A stretch of 64,000 nucleotides of DNA. Origin: Pseudonocardia terrae. GTDB lineage: Bacteria > Actinomycetota > Actinomycetes > Mycobacteriales > Pseudonocardiaceae. The position numbers and the translations under genes were made by a program. Positions 16,770-24,764 of the stretch are shown here, piece by piece; positions within the stretch are counted from its first letter, which is position 1, and each line of letters begins with the position of its first letter. The notes below the pieces were generated by a model, which searched no databases, was not told the DNA's origin, and saw nothing but the letters and a program-made list of their open reading frames with translations. The stretch spans positions 1 to 64,000 of the forward strand of contig NZ_JAJTTE010000037.1 in assembly GCF_021343995.1 (NCBI RefSeq). The letters run 5' to 3'.

Positions 16770-16816
16770 TTCTACGACTTGTAGAGGTTCCGCGGTCATT
16801 TCTACACCACGTAGAA
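16770..16816. promoter_or_regulatory. twin operator upstream of cydA (TTCTAC-N5-GTAGAA)
   Basis: Site 1 is TTCTAC-GACTT-GTAGAG (16770-16786, 5 of 6 bases symmetric). Site 2 is TTCTAC-ACCAC-GTAGAA (16800-16816, perfect). Their centres are 30 bases apart, close to three helical turns, so two dimers would sit on the same DNA face. The half-site resembles BlaI/CopY-type winged-helix repressor sites (TAC...GTA). It does not resemble the Rex consensus TTGTGAA-N6-TTCACAA. The adjacent decayed monooxygenase gene also starts just beyond. Confidence 0.6.
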
Positions 16817-16895
16817 GGTCGGGGGTGCCCACCCGGCTGGTGTGTCGGATCACCGCCGTCCCCGGCTGCGCCGGCGCCCGCTACCGTCCCGGACC

Positions 16896-17547
16896 ATGAT
16901 CGGCGCGCGGCCCCGGGTCGGGGTGTTCCTGCTCGCCCCCGGCTTCCCCGGCCGGTCGGCCGCCGACGTCCTCGACGGGACGGTCGCCGCGGCCGTCGCC
17001 GCGGAGGAGGCGGGGTCGGTGACGTCCGGGACCGGGATCGGGCTCGCCGCCTCCCGCGCGCTGCCGATGCTGCTCGGCATGCACGCCGACGACGAGGAGA
17101 AGGCCCGGTTCGTCCGCGCCTACCGCGAGCGGGGCGGTCCCGAGGTCGCGCACATCAGCACGCACCTCGCCCACGTCGCCGACACCACGGCCCTCGCAGA
17201 CGCCGAGGTCCGGGAGTCGCTGCCGCGCCGGCGCCGGCCGGGGCTCGCGGGCTACACGCGCCACGACGGCGCGCCCCGCACCCCGCAGGACGCCGCCTCC
17301 ACCCGGTCGGCGACCCGCCCTCTGCCGCGCCCGCCTGGACCGGACCCTCCGGCGCACCGGCGCCCGCTCCCTCGCGCTGATGGTCGAGACCACCGGCGAC
17401 ACCGCCCGGACCTGCGAGAACGTCGCCCGGCTCGGCACCGAGGTGCCCCCCGCCCTCACCCTCCCCACCACCCCGGTGCGACCGGCCGGGCGAGGTGTGG
17501 AGGCTGGGCAACGGGCTGGAGAGGAACTCGACGCCGCCGCCCCGTGA
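16896..17547 (+). pseudogene. decayed LLM-class flavin-dependent oxidoreductase
   Basis: Remains of a luciferase-like monooxygenase are visible in two frames. The first frame starts ATG at 16896 and reads GVFLLAPGFPGRSAADVLDG, and then jumps to ALPMLLGMHADDEEKARFVRAYRERGG and VADTTALADAEVRESLPR, which belong to the last third of the family; the roughly 150-residue middle of the barrel is missing. The closing part, LALMVETTGDTARTCENVARLGTEV, lies in another frame from about 17371 to the stop at 17545, so there is also a frameshift near 17290-17340. A functional enzyme is not expected. Confidence 0.65.
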
Positions 17548-17830
17548 CGACCGCGGTGCACCCACTTCTGCCTTGCCACACCCACCCGCGCCCGGCACAG
17601 CCGTCGTGGCCCAGCCGCACACCTCGACGGTGCGTCGCACACGCCGTCGACCGGATGTGGACGGCGCGACGAGGTGTGCCGGCTCTGACCCGGGCGGGCG
17701 AGACGTGCATCCTCGTCGGGTGTGCGACCAGGCCACAGCGGGTGTGCCGAGCCGGCGGACGTCCCGCCGAGCACGGATCCGCCGACCCTCTCTCGCCCCG
17801 CCCGCGCCCCGCCCGGCGCCGGCCGACGGA
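17548..17830. other. gene-free spacer after the pseudogene
   Basis: These 283 bases lie between the end of the decayed monooxygenase and the convergent Hsp70-propeller gene. The sequence is C-rich with several GTGTGC/GCACAC words on both strands, but I see no convincing coding frame, clear terminator hairpin or RNA gene. It may be more of the decayed gene. Confidence 0.4.
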
Positions 17831-20500
17831 TCAGGCGGCGGTGCGGAGGACCGAGAGCGTGTTGTCGTCGAAGTTCGTGACGTAGGCGGTGCGCCCGTCG
17901 GGCGCCACGGCGATCGTCGTGGGGCTGCGTCCGACCTGCACCGTGGAGACGACCGCGCGGGTGCCGGTGTCGATGACGGAGACGGTGCCGTCGCCGTTGT
18001 TCGCGACGTAGGCGTGTCGGCCGTCGGGGGCGAAGACGACGCTCTGCGGGTTCGCCCCCACCGGGATCGTGCCGGTGACCTTCTCGCTCGCGACGTCGAT
18101 CACCGAAACCGTGTTCTGGTCGTAGTCGACGACGTAGACGCTGCTCTGGTCGGGCGAGACGGCCAGGCTGTGCGGGCTGCGGCCGACCGGGATCACGGCG
18201 GTGACGGTGCGGCTCTGCACGTCGAGCACCGAGACGACGTTGGACTCGTGGTCGGCGACGAACGCCTTCGACCCGTCCTTGGTGAAGGCGACGAAGTGCG
18301 GGTTGGGTTTCACCGGGATACGCGCGACCACCGACCGGGTCCTCCAGTCGATCACGGAGATGTCCGCCGAGTCGTGGTTCGGCACCAGGATGGTGTTGCC
18401 GTCCGGGGAGACCGCCGAGGCGTACGGGTGCAGACCGACCGGGATGATGTGCGTGATCGAGTGCGACCCGGTGTCGACCACGTCGACGGTGTTGACGGCG
18501 GTGGTGGCGCTGGTCCCCGGGTCGTAGACGCTCACGTACAGCCGCGCGCCGTCGGGGCTGATGCTGGCGAACTGCGGGGGTCCGTTGGACACGGGGACCG
18601 TCGCGGTGATCGCGTTCGTCCCGGTGTCGACCAGGGAGATGGAGTTGGAGCCGCTGTTCACGACGTAGGCGGTGCGGCCGTCGGGGGACAGGAGGACGTC
18701 CTGCGGGTTCTTCCCGACCGGGACGGTCCCGGACACGGTCGGATCCGGGATGCTCGCGGTGACGCCGGGCGGGGTCGAGGTGGCCGGCGACGACCCGCCG
18801 CCGCGGAACAGGTACACGCCGATCCCCGCGCCGGCGAGCACCACGACGACGGCCACGACGGCGAGGACGATCCTCAGCGGGCGGCGCGGTCGGCCGCTCC
18901 CCGGGCCGGCGAGGGGCGGGGGACCGGCCGGTGGACCCGTCGGGAGGTCGGGGGGCGCGGTCACCGCCGTGCCCCCGTCGTCCACCCCGGCCCCGACACC
19001 GCCACCGACGCCGCTACCGGCACCCGCACCGCCACCGGCGCCGCCCGGACTCGCGCCGCCTGCCGCGCGCGGGTCGGTGAGCGGGGCGGGACGCACGGGT
19101 TCGGACGGAGGGCTGACCGGGGGAGGCTCCTCGGGGGCGGCCGGCTGTTGCACCGGCGCGGCGCTCGCCGGGACCGCGGCGGGTGCCGCGGCCGGCGGCA
19201 CGGGCGGCTGCGCGGGCGCCGGCGGAGCCTCCGCCGGAGGTCCGGACGGCGGAGCTTCGGCGGTGCTCGCGGCGGAGGCAGCGACCAGCCCCGCCGCCAC
19301 GCCGCCGACAGCGGTCCCCCCAGGCGGTGCCCCCCCGCCGGACGCGGCAGGCGCGCCGTCGGCCATCGCCACGTCTCCGCCGGAACGCGGATCGGCCGTC
19401 GTCTCCGCAGCCCCGATCCCGTTGCCGGAGGGCTCCTCGTACGCCCCGGCGAGGGCCGCCGCACCGAGCGCGACGACGTGCTTGGGGTGGGCGTCCACGG
19501 CGGTGGGCCGGCCCAGCGCCTCCGACACCATCTGCGACACCAGCGGGATGCGCGACGAGCCGCCGACGAGGAGGACGGCGTGAAGGTCCTCCGGCTCGAC
19601 CTTCGCGGTCCGCAGCGCCCGATGGAGCGCACGGACGGTCGCCTCGATCGACGGCCGCATCATCTCCTCGAGCTCGGCGCGGGTGAGCCGGACCTCGGTC
19701 TGCAGGCCCGGCAGCAGCACCGGGATGATCGTCTCGATGTCGAACGAGAGCGTCTCCTTCGCCAGGACGCACTCCTGCCGCAGCCTGAGCAGCGCCGACG
19801 CCGTCTGCCGATCCCCGTGGTCGAGGGACGTCACCGCCCCGTCGAGGGTCCGGTCGACGAACGCGAACACCGCCTCGTCGAAGTCGATCCCGCCCAGGCC
19901 CTCCACGCCCTCGGGCACGCCGAGCGTCTCGAAGCCGGAGCCGCCGCGGTGCCGCAGCACCGTCGCGTCGAAGGTCCCGCCGCCGAAGTCGTACACGGCG
20001 ATGATCGCCCCGTCGGGCACACGCTCGTTCGTCGCGTAGTGGGCCGCGGCGGCCTCCGGTTCGGTCGTCAGCGTCACGTGCTCGACCTCGGCGATCCGCG
20101 GCACGGACCCGAACAGCTCGAGCTTGTAGGGCCCCCAGTTCGCCGGGTGCGTCAGGACCACGTGCTCGGCCGGCCCGCCCTCCCGGTCGGCGACCTTGTC
20201 CACGACTGCGTGCAACAGCGAGGCCAGCACGGAGGCGACCGAGTGCGGCGCGCCGCCGAGGACGAGCGGCGTGGGGTCGCCGAGCCGGCGCTTGAACTCG
20301 CGGGCGACCCGGTCGGGCTCCATCATCGCCCGGCGGTTCGCGGCGTCCCCGGTGAGCACCGGGCCGTCGCTGCGCATGAGCACGACCGAGGGGATCGCCG
20401 CGGTACGGTCGCCGAGCGTGGCCATCTCGACGGCGCCCCGGCGGTCGACGGCCGCGGCCGTGTAGGTGGTGCCGAGGTCGATTCCGAGGCTGTAACCCAC
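17831..20500 (-). CDS. Hsp70 ATPase domain - linker - membrane helix - seven-bladed YVTN propeller
   Basis: This 889-residue fusion starts with an Hsp70/actin-fold nucleotide-binding domain (residues 1 to about 353) with phosphate 1 IDLGTTYT, phosphate 2 VYDFGGGTFDATVL (169-182) and the adenosine motif LLVGGSSRIPLV. No Hsp70 substrate-binding domain follows. Residues about 355-540 are a Pro/Ala/Gly-rich linker. RPRRPLR then precedes a single membrane helix (about 543-565), so by the positive-inside rule the ATPase is cytoplasmic and the C-terminus outside. Residues about 588-889 are seven YVTN repeats (IPVG...SPDG...YV.N...VSVID), i.e. one full beta-propeller. It lies 160 bases downstream of the IniC-like gene and has its own promoter region with the shared TGAGTAG element. 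I know actinobacterial Hsp70 proteins near dynamin genes but not a described function for this architecture. Confidence 0.9.
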   Translation of the reverse strand: MGYSLGIDLGTTYTAAAVDRRGAVEMATLGDRTAAIPSVVLMRSDGPVLTGDAANRRAMMEPDRVAREFKRRLGDPTPLVLGGAPHSVASVLASLLHAVVDKVADREGGPAEHVVLTHPANWGPYKLELFGSVPRIAEVEHVTLTTEPEAAAAHYATNERVPDGAIIAVYDFGGGTFDATVLRHRGGSGFETLGVPEGVEGLGGIDFDEAVFAFVDRTLDGAVTSLDHGDRQTASALLRLRQECVLAKETLSFDIETIIPVLLPGLQTEVRLTRAELEEMMRPSIEATVRALHRALRTAKVEPEDLHAVLLVGGSSRIPLVSQMVSEALGRPTAVDAHPKHVVALGAAALAGAYEEPSGNGIGAAETTADPRSGGDVAMADGAPAASGGGAPPGGTAVGGVAAGLVAASAASTAEAPPSGPPAEAPPAPAQPPVPPAAAPAAVPASAAPVQQPAAPEEPPPVSPPSEPVRPAPLTDPRAAGGASPGGAGGGAGAGSGVGGGVGAGVDDGGTAVTAPPDLPTGPPAGPPPLAGPGSGRPRRPLRIVLAVVAVVVVLAGAGIGVYLFRGGGSSPATSTPPGVTASIPDPTVSGTVPVGKNPQDVLLSPDGRTAYVVNSGSNSISLVDTGTNAITATVPVSNGPPQFASISPDGARLYVSVYDPGTSATTAVNTVDVVDTGSHSITHIIPVGLHPYASAVSPDGNTILVPNHDSADISVIDWRTRSVVARIPVKPNPHFVAFTKDGSKAFVADHESNVVSVLDVQSRTVTAVIPVGRSPHSLAVSPDQSSVYVVDYDQNTVSVIDVASEKVTGTIPVGANPQSVVFAPDGRHAYVANNGDGTVSVIDTGTRAVVSTVQVGRSPTTIAVAPDGRTAYVTNFDDNTLSVLRTAA

Positions 20501-20584
20501 CGGGCCTCCTCCACGCGTCCAGGGGCGGCGGACGGCCCGAGGCCTCCCGCCCGGCCAACCTCCCGGCCACCGCCGCGCCCGTCA

Positions 20585-20633
20585 TGAGTAGTGCGCTACT
20601 CACCCAGGCCGCCGGCCGCCGCCCGACTACTCA
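20585..20633. promoter_or_regulatory. three-half-site element, copy 1 (TGAGTAG-N4-CTACTCA plus CTACTCA)
   Basis: A perfect 7-base dyad, TGAGTAG-TGCG-CTACTCA (20585-20602), is followed by another CTACTCA half-site at 20627-20633, 42 bases from the first half-site. It lies 85-133 bases upstream of the Hsp70-propeller start codon at 20500, in the 160-base gap after the IniC-like gene. The same layout recurs at 24651-24698. Confidence 0.65.
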
Positions 20634-20660
20634 TGTCCGGCGAGGCGCGGCCGTCGCCGC

Positions 20661-22139
20661 TCACCCGTGGCCGAGGTCGCCGAGGATGCCCTCGCAGCTG
20701 CGCACCAGCAGCCGTGCCGCCTGCCGGATCTCGCGGGAGGACGCGGGGTGCTCGGCCCGCAGCTGCCAGCGCAGGTGCTGGTCCGCGGCGGCCTTGCGGA
20801 CCTGCTCGGGGGCGGCGTCGGCGGCCAGGCCGAGCCGGCTGCGTGCGTCCGTGCCGGCCGCCCCGAGCAGCAGCTCGGCCCCACTCGCCTCGTCGGGGGA
20901 CAGCGGGACGGCTCCCGACCGCACGGCGTCCATCAGCGCGATCTCGGCGAACTCGTGGGCCTCCACGCGCACCCGCTCGACCTCGCGCGCCAGGCCGGAC
21001 CCCGCCGGCGGGGGGTACCGCCGGACGAGCGCCTCGAGCGCCATGAGCGCCGACCGGGCCTTCAGCACCTCCGCCCGCGCCGCGAACTGGTCGGCCAGCA
21101 CCGCCTGCAGCAGCGGAAGCCCGCTGGCCTGCGCGAGCGCGGCCGCGAGGTCACGGGCGCCGCTCACCTCGCCGTCGCGGACCATGCGCGTGGCCAGCCG
21201 CAACCCGAACATGCCGAACCGGTCCAGCAGCGCGGCGCGCTCGTCGGCCAACAACGGGACGTCGGTCGGCGCGGTCAGCAGCCGGTCGGCGGTGAGCAGC
21301 AACCGGTCCAGGTCCGGGGCGCGTGCGAGCACCTCGATCATCCGGTACTCACTCTCGCGCAGGCCCGCCGCGGCGGAGGCCAGCAACCCCGCCACCGGTA
21401 CGACTGTCCGGCACAGTGCCCTGATCCTGGGGTCCGCGGCGTAACGCGTGGCGATCCGACCCGCGACCTCGAGGGCCTCGGGGCGGGCGTGCCCCACCTC
21501 GTCGGCACGGGCGAGCACACCCACGGTGTTCACCGGATTGCGGTCCGGCGAGCCGTCCTGGAAGGTCTCGAGGAACCGGACGTCCTCGCCGTGCACGTGG
21601 CGCATCAGGTAGACCACGGCGTCGACCTCGGCGGGAGCGCCCTCGAGCTCGGCCTCCGGGGTGAGCAGGGCCTCGGTCCGCTCGCCGAGCGCCGCGGTCG
21701 TCGAGCCCATGCCGGGGGTGTCGATCAGCGACATCGTCCGCAACGCCGGCGCCGGCCACTGGACCACGAGCCGCTCCACGTCCGTCGCGGTCACCCCCTC
21801 GAGCCGGATGTCCAGCGCCCCCTGCACCCGCCCGAACGGCACCTGCCGCGGCGGCCCCTCCCGCGGGTGCAGGTCCACGCGGTAGGTGAGCCCGTCGACG
21901 TACCAGGTGACGATGCGCGTGCACTCCCCGGCGTCGGTGGCGGCGAGCTGCTGCCCGACCAGCGCGTTGAGCAGCGTGGACTTGCCCGCCTTGACCCGGC
22001 CCGCGATCGCCACGCGGAGCGGCGCGGCGAGCCGGTCCGCCACTGCGCGCAGCTCTGCCTCGGCCGGGCCGCCGGGGTACTCGCCGATCGCCGCCTGCAC
22101 GAGGGCGGCGACCCGCCCGGCGACCCCGGACCCGCTCAT
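20661..22139 (-). CDS. iniC: IniC-like dynamin-family GTPase
   Basis: This 492-residue protein equals the mycobacterial IniC length as I remember it (493). The GTPase domain has P-loop GRVKAGKS (47-54), a switch Thr in the ECTRIVTW segment, G3 DTPG (140-143) and a G4-like ARADE. The rest is helical, including LLDRFGMFGLR and the C-terminal HLRWQLRAEHP, both reminiscent of IniC. It shares an ATGA overlap with the IniA-like gene, so the two GTPases are made together and probably form a hetero-oligomer, as many bacterial dynamin pairs do. The expected role is membrane remodelling or repair under envelope stress. In mycobacteria iniBAC is induced by cell-wall inhibitors such as isoniazid. Confidence 0.9.
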   Translation of the reverse strand: MSGSGVAGRVAALVQAAIGEYPGGPAEAELRAVADRLAAPLRVAIAGRVKAGKSTLLNALVGQQLAATDAGECTRIVTWYVDGLTYRVDLHPREGPPRQVPFGRVQGALDIRLEGVTATDVERLVVQWPAPALRTMSLIDTPGMGSTTAALGERTEALLTPEAELEGAPAEVDAVVYLMRHVHGEDVRFLETFQDGSPDRNPVNTVGVLARADEVGHARPEALEVAGRIATRYAADPRIRALCRTVVPVAGLLASAAAGLRESEYRMIEVLARAPDLDRLLLTADRLLTAPTDVPLLADERAALLDRFGMFGLRLATRMVRDGEVSGARDLAAALAQASGLPLLQAVLADQFAARAEVLKARSALMALEALVRRYPPPAGSGLAREVERVRVEAHEFAEIALMDAVRSGAVPLSPDEASGAELLLGAAGTDARSRLGLAADAAPEQVRKAAADQHLRWQLRAEHPASSREIRQAARLLVRSCEGILGDLGHG

Positions 22140-23977
22140 CGGGCCGGCTCCGGGGTCGTCGGGGCCGTTCGGGCCACCAGCTGCTCCGTGCGTGCCCGGA
22201 GCGTGGCGAAGAGCTGCAGGTCCTTCTGCAGCCGGCGCAGCTCGCCGGCGGCGTCCTCGTCGCCGCGCACCGCCTCGCGTGCCGCGTCGAGCGCCTCGGT
22301 GGCCGACCGCTGGAGCTCCTCGGCCCGCCGCGTGTAGCGCTCGCGCAGCTCCCGCTGAGCCCGCCGGACCGTGTCCCGGGAGTCCTTCGACACCTGGATA
22401 GAGAACTCCTCCACGAACCGGCGCACCGCGGTGCGCGCCGCGGCGCGGCGCTTCTCGATCGCCCGGCGCCGCTCCTCGCCCAGTGCGGCGCGGCCCATCA
22501 GCAGGCCCGCGACGATCCCGACGGGGCTGGGGATCACCAGCGCCGTCAGGTGCGTGAGCATCGTGAACATCATGAAACCGGCGTAGGTCTTCTGGAAGAT
22601 CGCCATCTTCCCGGTGACCTTCTTCGGTCCTTCGAGGGCCGTCGTGTCGATCGCGAGCTGCTCCAGCATCCCCAGCGGCGCCCGGACGGTGAGGATCTGC
22701 TTCTCGACGAGCTCGAAGTGCTCGGCGACCCGGTCCGCCAGCTCGTCGGCGGCCTTGGTGAACCGCGCGTAGTTCTCCAGGGTCTCCGCGGCCAGCCGCG
22801 AGCGCAGCCACTTCTCGAACTCGTCCCAGTTCTTGGCGGGATCGCCGTCGTCGATCGCCTGCTCCGCCTCCGCGAGCACCGCCCGGGTTCGCACCCGGAG
22901 ATCGAAGTCGACGTCCGAGGAGATGTCGGCGAAGCCGTCGTAGAGCACCTGCTGCCACCGTGAGCCGCGGCTGCGCAGGGTGTCCGCCCGCTCCCGCGCG
23001 CGGGTGAGCTCGGCCCGCACGTCGCCGGCGTCCTCCGGGCGGCCCAGCGCCGCGGCACGGGCCGAGAGGGCGGGGACGATCTGCCCGATCGCCGAGAGCA
23101 GATGGGCGCCGACGGTCTGCAGCGCGACGCGCTCCGCGTCCTCGACGACGTCGTCGATCCGGTGCACCAGCGGCGGGAACCCGGACTCCTCGTTCAGCTC
23201 CGCGTCGGTGGCCTCGGCCGCGGCCGACCGGACCTGCGAGGACACGGCGAAGGCGGCGACCGGCACCCCCTCCCGCGCCAGGTGCGCGAGGTCGAGCTCG
23301 AGGATGCGCCGCCAGTGCGGGTACAGGTCGATCTTGGTGAGGACGAACAGGACCGTGGGGCACAGCTCGGCCACCGTCCGCAGGAAGCGCAGCTCCGCCG
23401 CCGTGAGCTCCTGCGAGGCGTCGGACACGAACAGCACGGCGTGCGCCGAGGGCAGCGCGCTCGCGGTCACCGCGTTGCGGACCGATCCGAGCCCGCCGAC
23501 CCCCGGCGTGTCCACCACGACCAGCCCGGACTCCAGCAGGGCCCGGTCCACGCCCACCGTCACCGACCGCAGGCGCCGCCGGTTGCCCGGGTTGCCGCCC
23601 TCGGCGACGTGCGCGGCGATCTGCTCGAACGCGATCGTCTCGGTCCACGGCGAGCCGATGTCGCCGTCCTCGGGCTCGTAGGTGGCCCGGGCGTTCGGCT
23701 CGGTCGCGAACTGCACGACGGTCGGGACGGCCGTGGCGATGTCGTCGTCCACGGGACACACCGATGTGGTCAGCAGGGCGTTGACCAGCGAGCTCTTGCC
23801 CTTCTTGTACTCACCGACGACGTAGACGGTGATGCCGGATCCGGACAGCAGGTCCCGGGCGCCGCGCAGCCGCTCGACGAGGTCGTCCCGGCCGTACGCG
23901 TCGGCGCCCTCGATCGCCAGGTCCACGGTCTCGCGCGCGTAGCGCACCGCGGCGCTCGGTCCCTGCTGTCGGGTCAT
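22136..23977 (-). CDS. iniA: IniA-like dynamin-family GTPase
   Basis: This 613-residue bacterial dynamin has P-loop GEYKKGKSS (55-63), the IniA-typical switch segment CPVDDDIATAVPTVV (74-88), G3 DTPGVGG (156-162) and G4 TKID (214-217). Long helical arms follow, and a hydrophobic hairpin at about 466-497 (FMMFTMLTHLTALVIPSPVGIVAGLLMG) would insert in the membrane. A basic coiled coil ends the protein. Mycobacterial IniA is reported to mediate GTP-dependent membrane fission. The gene overlaps the IniC-like start and follows the EHRDRD-repeat gene by 72 bases, where mycobacteria have iniB. Confidence 0.92.
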   Translation of the reverse strand: MTRQQGPSAAVRYARETVDLAIEGADAYGRDDLVERLRGARDLLSGSGITVYVVGEYKKGKSSLVNALLTTSVCPVDDDIATAVPTVVQFATEPNARATYEPEDGDIGSPWTETIAFEQIAAHVAEGGNPGNRRRLRSVTVGVDRALLESGLVVVDTPGVGGLGSVRNAVTASALPSAHAVLFVSDASQELTAAELRFLRTVAELCPTVLFVLTKIDLYPHWRRILELDLAHLAREGVPVAAFAVSSQVRSAAAEATDAELNEESGFPPLVHRIDDVVEDAERVALQTVGAHLLSAIGQIVPALSARAAALGRPEDAGDVRAELTRARERADTLRSRGSRWQQVLYDGFADISSDVDFDLRVRTRAVLAEAEQAIDDGDPAKNWDEFEKWLRSRLAAETLENYARFTKAADELADRVAEHFELVEKQILTVRAPLGMLEQLAIDTTALEGPKKVTGKMAIFQKTYAGFMMFTMLTHLTALVIPSPVGIVAGLLMGRAALGEERRRAIEKRRAAARTAVRRFVEEFSIQVSKDSRDTVRRAQRELRERYTRRAEELQRSATEALDAAREAVRGDEDAAGELRRLQKDLQLFATLRARTEQLVARTAPTTPEPAR

Positions 23978-24049
23978 GCTCCCCCCGGCCCGGCCACCGA
24001 CCCCCCGGTGGCCCTCCCGGCGCGGTCGTGGACCGCGTCCGGTCGCGGA

Positions 24050-24553
24050 TCAGACGTGCTCGGTCCCCGCGTCGTGGCTCCCCATGTCGCGGTGCTCCTC
24101 GTGACCGTGGTCCTCGGACCGGTCGTGGTCGTAGCGGTCGCCGTCGTGCTCGGAGCGGACGTCCTGGTGCTCGTACCGGTGCTCGTCGTCGCGGTGCTCG
24201 CCGCGGTGTTCGTCGCGGTCCCGGTGTTCGTCGCGGTCGCGGTGATCGTCCCGGTCGCGGTCGCGGTGTTCCTCGCGGTCGCGATGTTCGTCGCGGTCGC
24301 GGTGCTCGTCCCGGGTGCCCTCGAAGTGCCGGCCGTGCTCCCCGCGGTCGTGGTGCTCGTCCCGGTCGCGGTGTTCGTCCCGGTCCCGGTGTTCGTCCCG
24401 GTCCCGGTGTTCGTCCCGGTCGCGGTGTTCGTCGCGGTCGCGGTGCTCCTCGCGGCGGTGCTCCTCGCGGTCGCGGTGTTCGTCGCGGTCCCGGTGCTCG
24501 TTCCCGAAGACGTCCCCGCTGCGGGTGTGCTCGCCCGTGCCGTGCTCGGCCAT
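24050..24553 (-). CDS. EHRDRD hexapeptide-repeat protein upstream of the dynamin pair
   Basis: This 167-residue, extremely charged protein is built mostly from about a dozen copies of EHRDRD or close variants (EHRDRE, EHHDRG), followed by a His/Asp/Glu tail. There is no hydrophobic core, signal peptide or membrane segment, so it is probably disordered or a single charged helix. A good ribosome site (AGGAGGG, 6 bases before the ATG at 24553) argues that it is translated. The DNA repeat period is 18 bases, and the opposite strand is also open but encodes an implausible Val/Ala/Pro run. It occupies the position of iniB in mycobacterial iniBAC but has no similarity to it. His/Asp/Glu density could bind metal or polyphosphate; that is speculation. 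Confidence 0.75.
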   Translation of the reverse strand: MAEHGTGEHTRSGDVFGNEHRDRDEHRDREEHRREEHRDRDEHRDRDEHRDRDEHRDRDEHRDRDEHHDRGEHGRHFEGTRDEHRDRDEHRDREEHRDRDRDDHRDRDEHRDRDEHRGEHRDDEHRYEHQDVRSEHDGDRYDHDRSEDHGHEEHRDMGSHDAGTEHV

Positions 24554-24650
24554 GTCGGTCCCTCCTGCCCCGTGCCTCCCGGCTGGGTTCCTCGTACGGC
24601 GACCGGGCGGCCGCCGGCAGCAGTCTCGGGGCGGTCCGGGTGCGGCGTCG

Positions 24651-24698
24651 TGAGTAGCCGGGTACTTCCCTGCGTCCTGATACGCGCCGGACTACTCA
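24651..24698. promoter_or_regulatory. three-half-site element, copy 2 (TGAGTAG ... CTACTCA)
   Basis: TGAGTAG (24651-24657), a degenerate partner GTACTTC after a 4-base spacer (24662-24668), and CTACTCA (24692-24698) repeat the layout of 20585-20633; the outer half-sites are 41 bases apart here and 42 there. It lies 98-145 bases upstream of the EHRDRD gene start and just beyond the end of the LuxR-type gene. The shared geometry suggests one regulator for both transcripts. Confidence 0.6.
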
Positions 24699-24764
24699 TG
24701 CGCGCACCGTCGGGCCCGCGCCCGGGTCGGCCCCGCCCGCCCGCACCGCCCCGTCGGCGGGGTC

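Noticed and set aside
16770-16816. Rex (redox) operator upstream of cydA
   Set aside because: The Rex consensus TTGTGAA...TTCACAA is not matched; the dyads have a TTCTAC core instead.
24100-24500. Regular short repeats resembling a CRISPR array
   Set aside because: The 18-base period is in frame with no unique spacers, and it encodes hexapeptides; no cas genes are present.
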